64,000 bases of DNA from Leifsonia sp. PS1209 (lineage in GTDB: Bacteria; Actinomycetota; Actinomycetes; Actinomycetales; Microbacteriaceae): contig NZ_CP051154.1 of the NCBI RefSeq assembly GCF_012317045.1, positions 1,240,001 to 1,304,000 on the forward strand. The letters run 5' to 3'. Of this stretch, positions 63,456-64,000 are shown in pieces. Within the stretch, counting starts at the first letter, position 1, and the number at the start of each line of letters is the position of its first letter. A model generated the notes under the pieces. That model did not search any database and was not told where the DNA came from. It saw only the letters and a list, made by a program, of their open reading frames with translations. A program made the translations under genes and the position numbers.

Positions 63456-64000
63456 TCAGTAGTGCAGCCAGACCGACTTGGTCTCGGTGTACGCGTCGAT
63501 CGCCCACGGGCCCATCTCGCGGCCCCAGCCGCTGGCCTTGTATCCGCCCCACGGCGCTGCCATGTCGGGGATGGACGGCATGTTCACGAACACCGCACCG
63601 GCCTTGATGCCGTTGGCGAGGCGCTGGGAGGTGGCGATGTCCTTGGTCCAGATGGTCGCGGCGAGGCCGTACTCGGTGTCGTTGGCGCGGGCGATGATCG
63701 CGTCGAGCTCGTCCTCGTCCTCGTAGCTCGTGATCGACAGGACAGGACCGAAGATCTCGTCGTGCATGATCGTCATCTCGTCGGTGACGCCGGCGAACAC
63801 GGTCGGGGTGAAGAAGTAGCCGTCGCGGTCGGCGCGCGTGCCGCCGGTGACCAGTTCCGCCCCCTGCTGCCGCCCGATCTCGACCAGACGTTCCACGTGG
63901 CCGAGGTGCTTGGCGGAGACGAGCGGGCCGAGGTCGACGCCCTCGTCGAGGCCGTTGCCGAGGCGCAGACCGGCCACGCCGCCCGCGAGCTTCTCGACGA
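63456..64000 (-). CDS. Aldehyde dehydrogenase, N-terminal part beyond window
   Basis: About 181 C-terminal residues of an NAD(P)-dependent aldehyde dehydrogenase, convergent with the sulfatase operon. Visible: GPLVSAKHLGHV, EIFGPVLSI (the EIFGPV signature), AND-type NDTEYGLAATIWTKD, and the C-terminal APWGGYKASGWGREMGPWAIDAYTETK. The catalytic Cys and Glu lie outside the window. Since the hpa pathway ends in succinic semialdehyde, this enzyme could finish it, but a role on other aldehydes is equally possible. Confidence 0.88.
   Translation of the reverse strand, partial: VEKLAGGVAGLRLGNGLDEGVDLGPLVSAKHLGHVERLVEIGRQQGAELVTGGTRADRDGYFFTPTVFAGVTDEMTIMHDEIFGPVLSITSYEDEDELDAIIARANDTEYGLAATIWTKDIATSQRLANGIKAGAVFVNMPSIPDMAAPWGGYKASGWGREMGPWAIDAYTETKSVWLHY

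Overview
The window is chromosomal DNA of a high-G+C Gram-positive actinobacterium, most likely a Microbacteriaceae member close to Leifsonia. This rests on the very high third-position GC, the actinobacterial 16S and 23S sequences (the 23S carries the extra stem typical of high-G+C Gram-positives near 7130-7230), PASTA-type cell-wall enzymes, an HspR-type HAIR element, and many genes that begin 6-8 nt after a -10 box with no Shine-Dalgarno sequence (leaderless mRNAs). The genus is my inference from sequence recognition; a 16S database search would settle it.

Layout. 1-2970: an ohrR-ohr peroxide operon (ohr cut by the window edge), a GNAT acetyltransferase, a small membrane protein, and a DUF488 plus mismatch-uracil-glycosylase pair. 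2971-9104: a complete rrn operon (two promoters, leader, 16S, spacer without tRNA, 23S, 5S, terminator). 9128-19062: DEAD-box RNA helicase, MFS transporter, a large DUF4062-STAND-TPR protein, methyltransferase, class II glutamine amidotransferase, DUF402 protein, and a RimK ligase with its divergent RimK-linked protease. 19072-29345: a drug-efflux and regulator region (TetR/MFS, MarR, TetR/hydrolase, MFS, XRE) that encloses an unrecognised four-gene unit (22023-25130) ending in an OmpA-domain lipoprotein. 29446-42125: SDR, AlkZ-like glycosylase, an HspR-type Clp ATPase, an XRE/membrane-protein pair, a class A PBP with PASTA domains, HD protein, alcohol dehydrogenase, NUDIX and a beta-lactamase-like lipoprotein.

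42213-48999: a LacI-controlled sugar ABC importer ending in a GH35 beta-galactosidase, then an isochorismatase-family hydrolase and a long perfect-class palindrome (49001-49090). 49099-55538: a homoprotocatechuate (3,4-dihydroxyphenylacetate) meta-cleavage operon in the order hpaH-hpaI-(FAH+RraA fusion)-gntR-hpaE-hpaD on the minus strand, with two matching GntR-type operator candidates. Divergent from it, 55833-63395 carries a dipeptide-type ABC importer (with a permease-ATPase fusion) translationally coupled to a cytoplasmic-looking arylsulfatase. Together these suggest uptake of a (possibly sulfated) aromatic compound, intracellular desulfation and ring cleavage to pyruvate and succinic semialdehyde. 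The window ends inside an aldehyde dehydrogenase.

I see no tRNA gene, CRISPR array, IS element, prophage or integron in the window. The most promising uncharacterised items are the four-gene unit at 22023-25130, the DUF4062-STAND protein, the HpaG-RraA fusion with the adjoining sulfatase/importer operon, and several unusually clean palindromic control elements.
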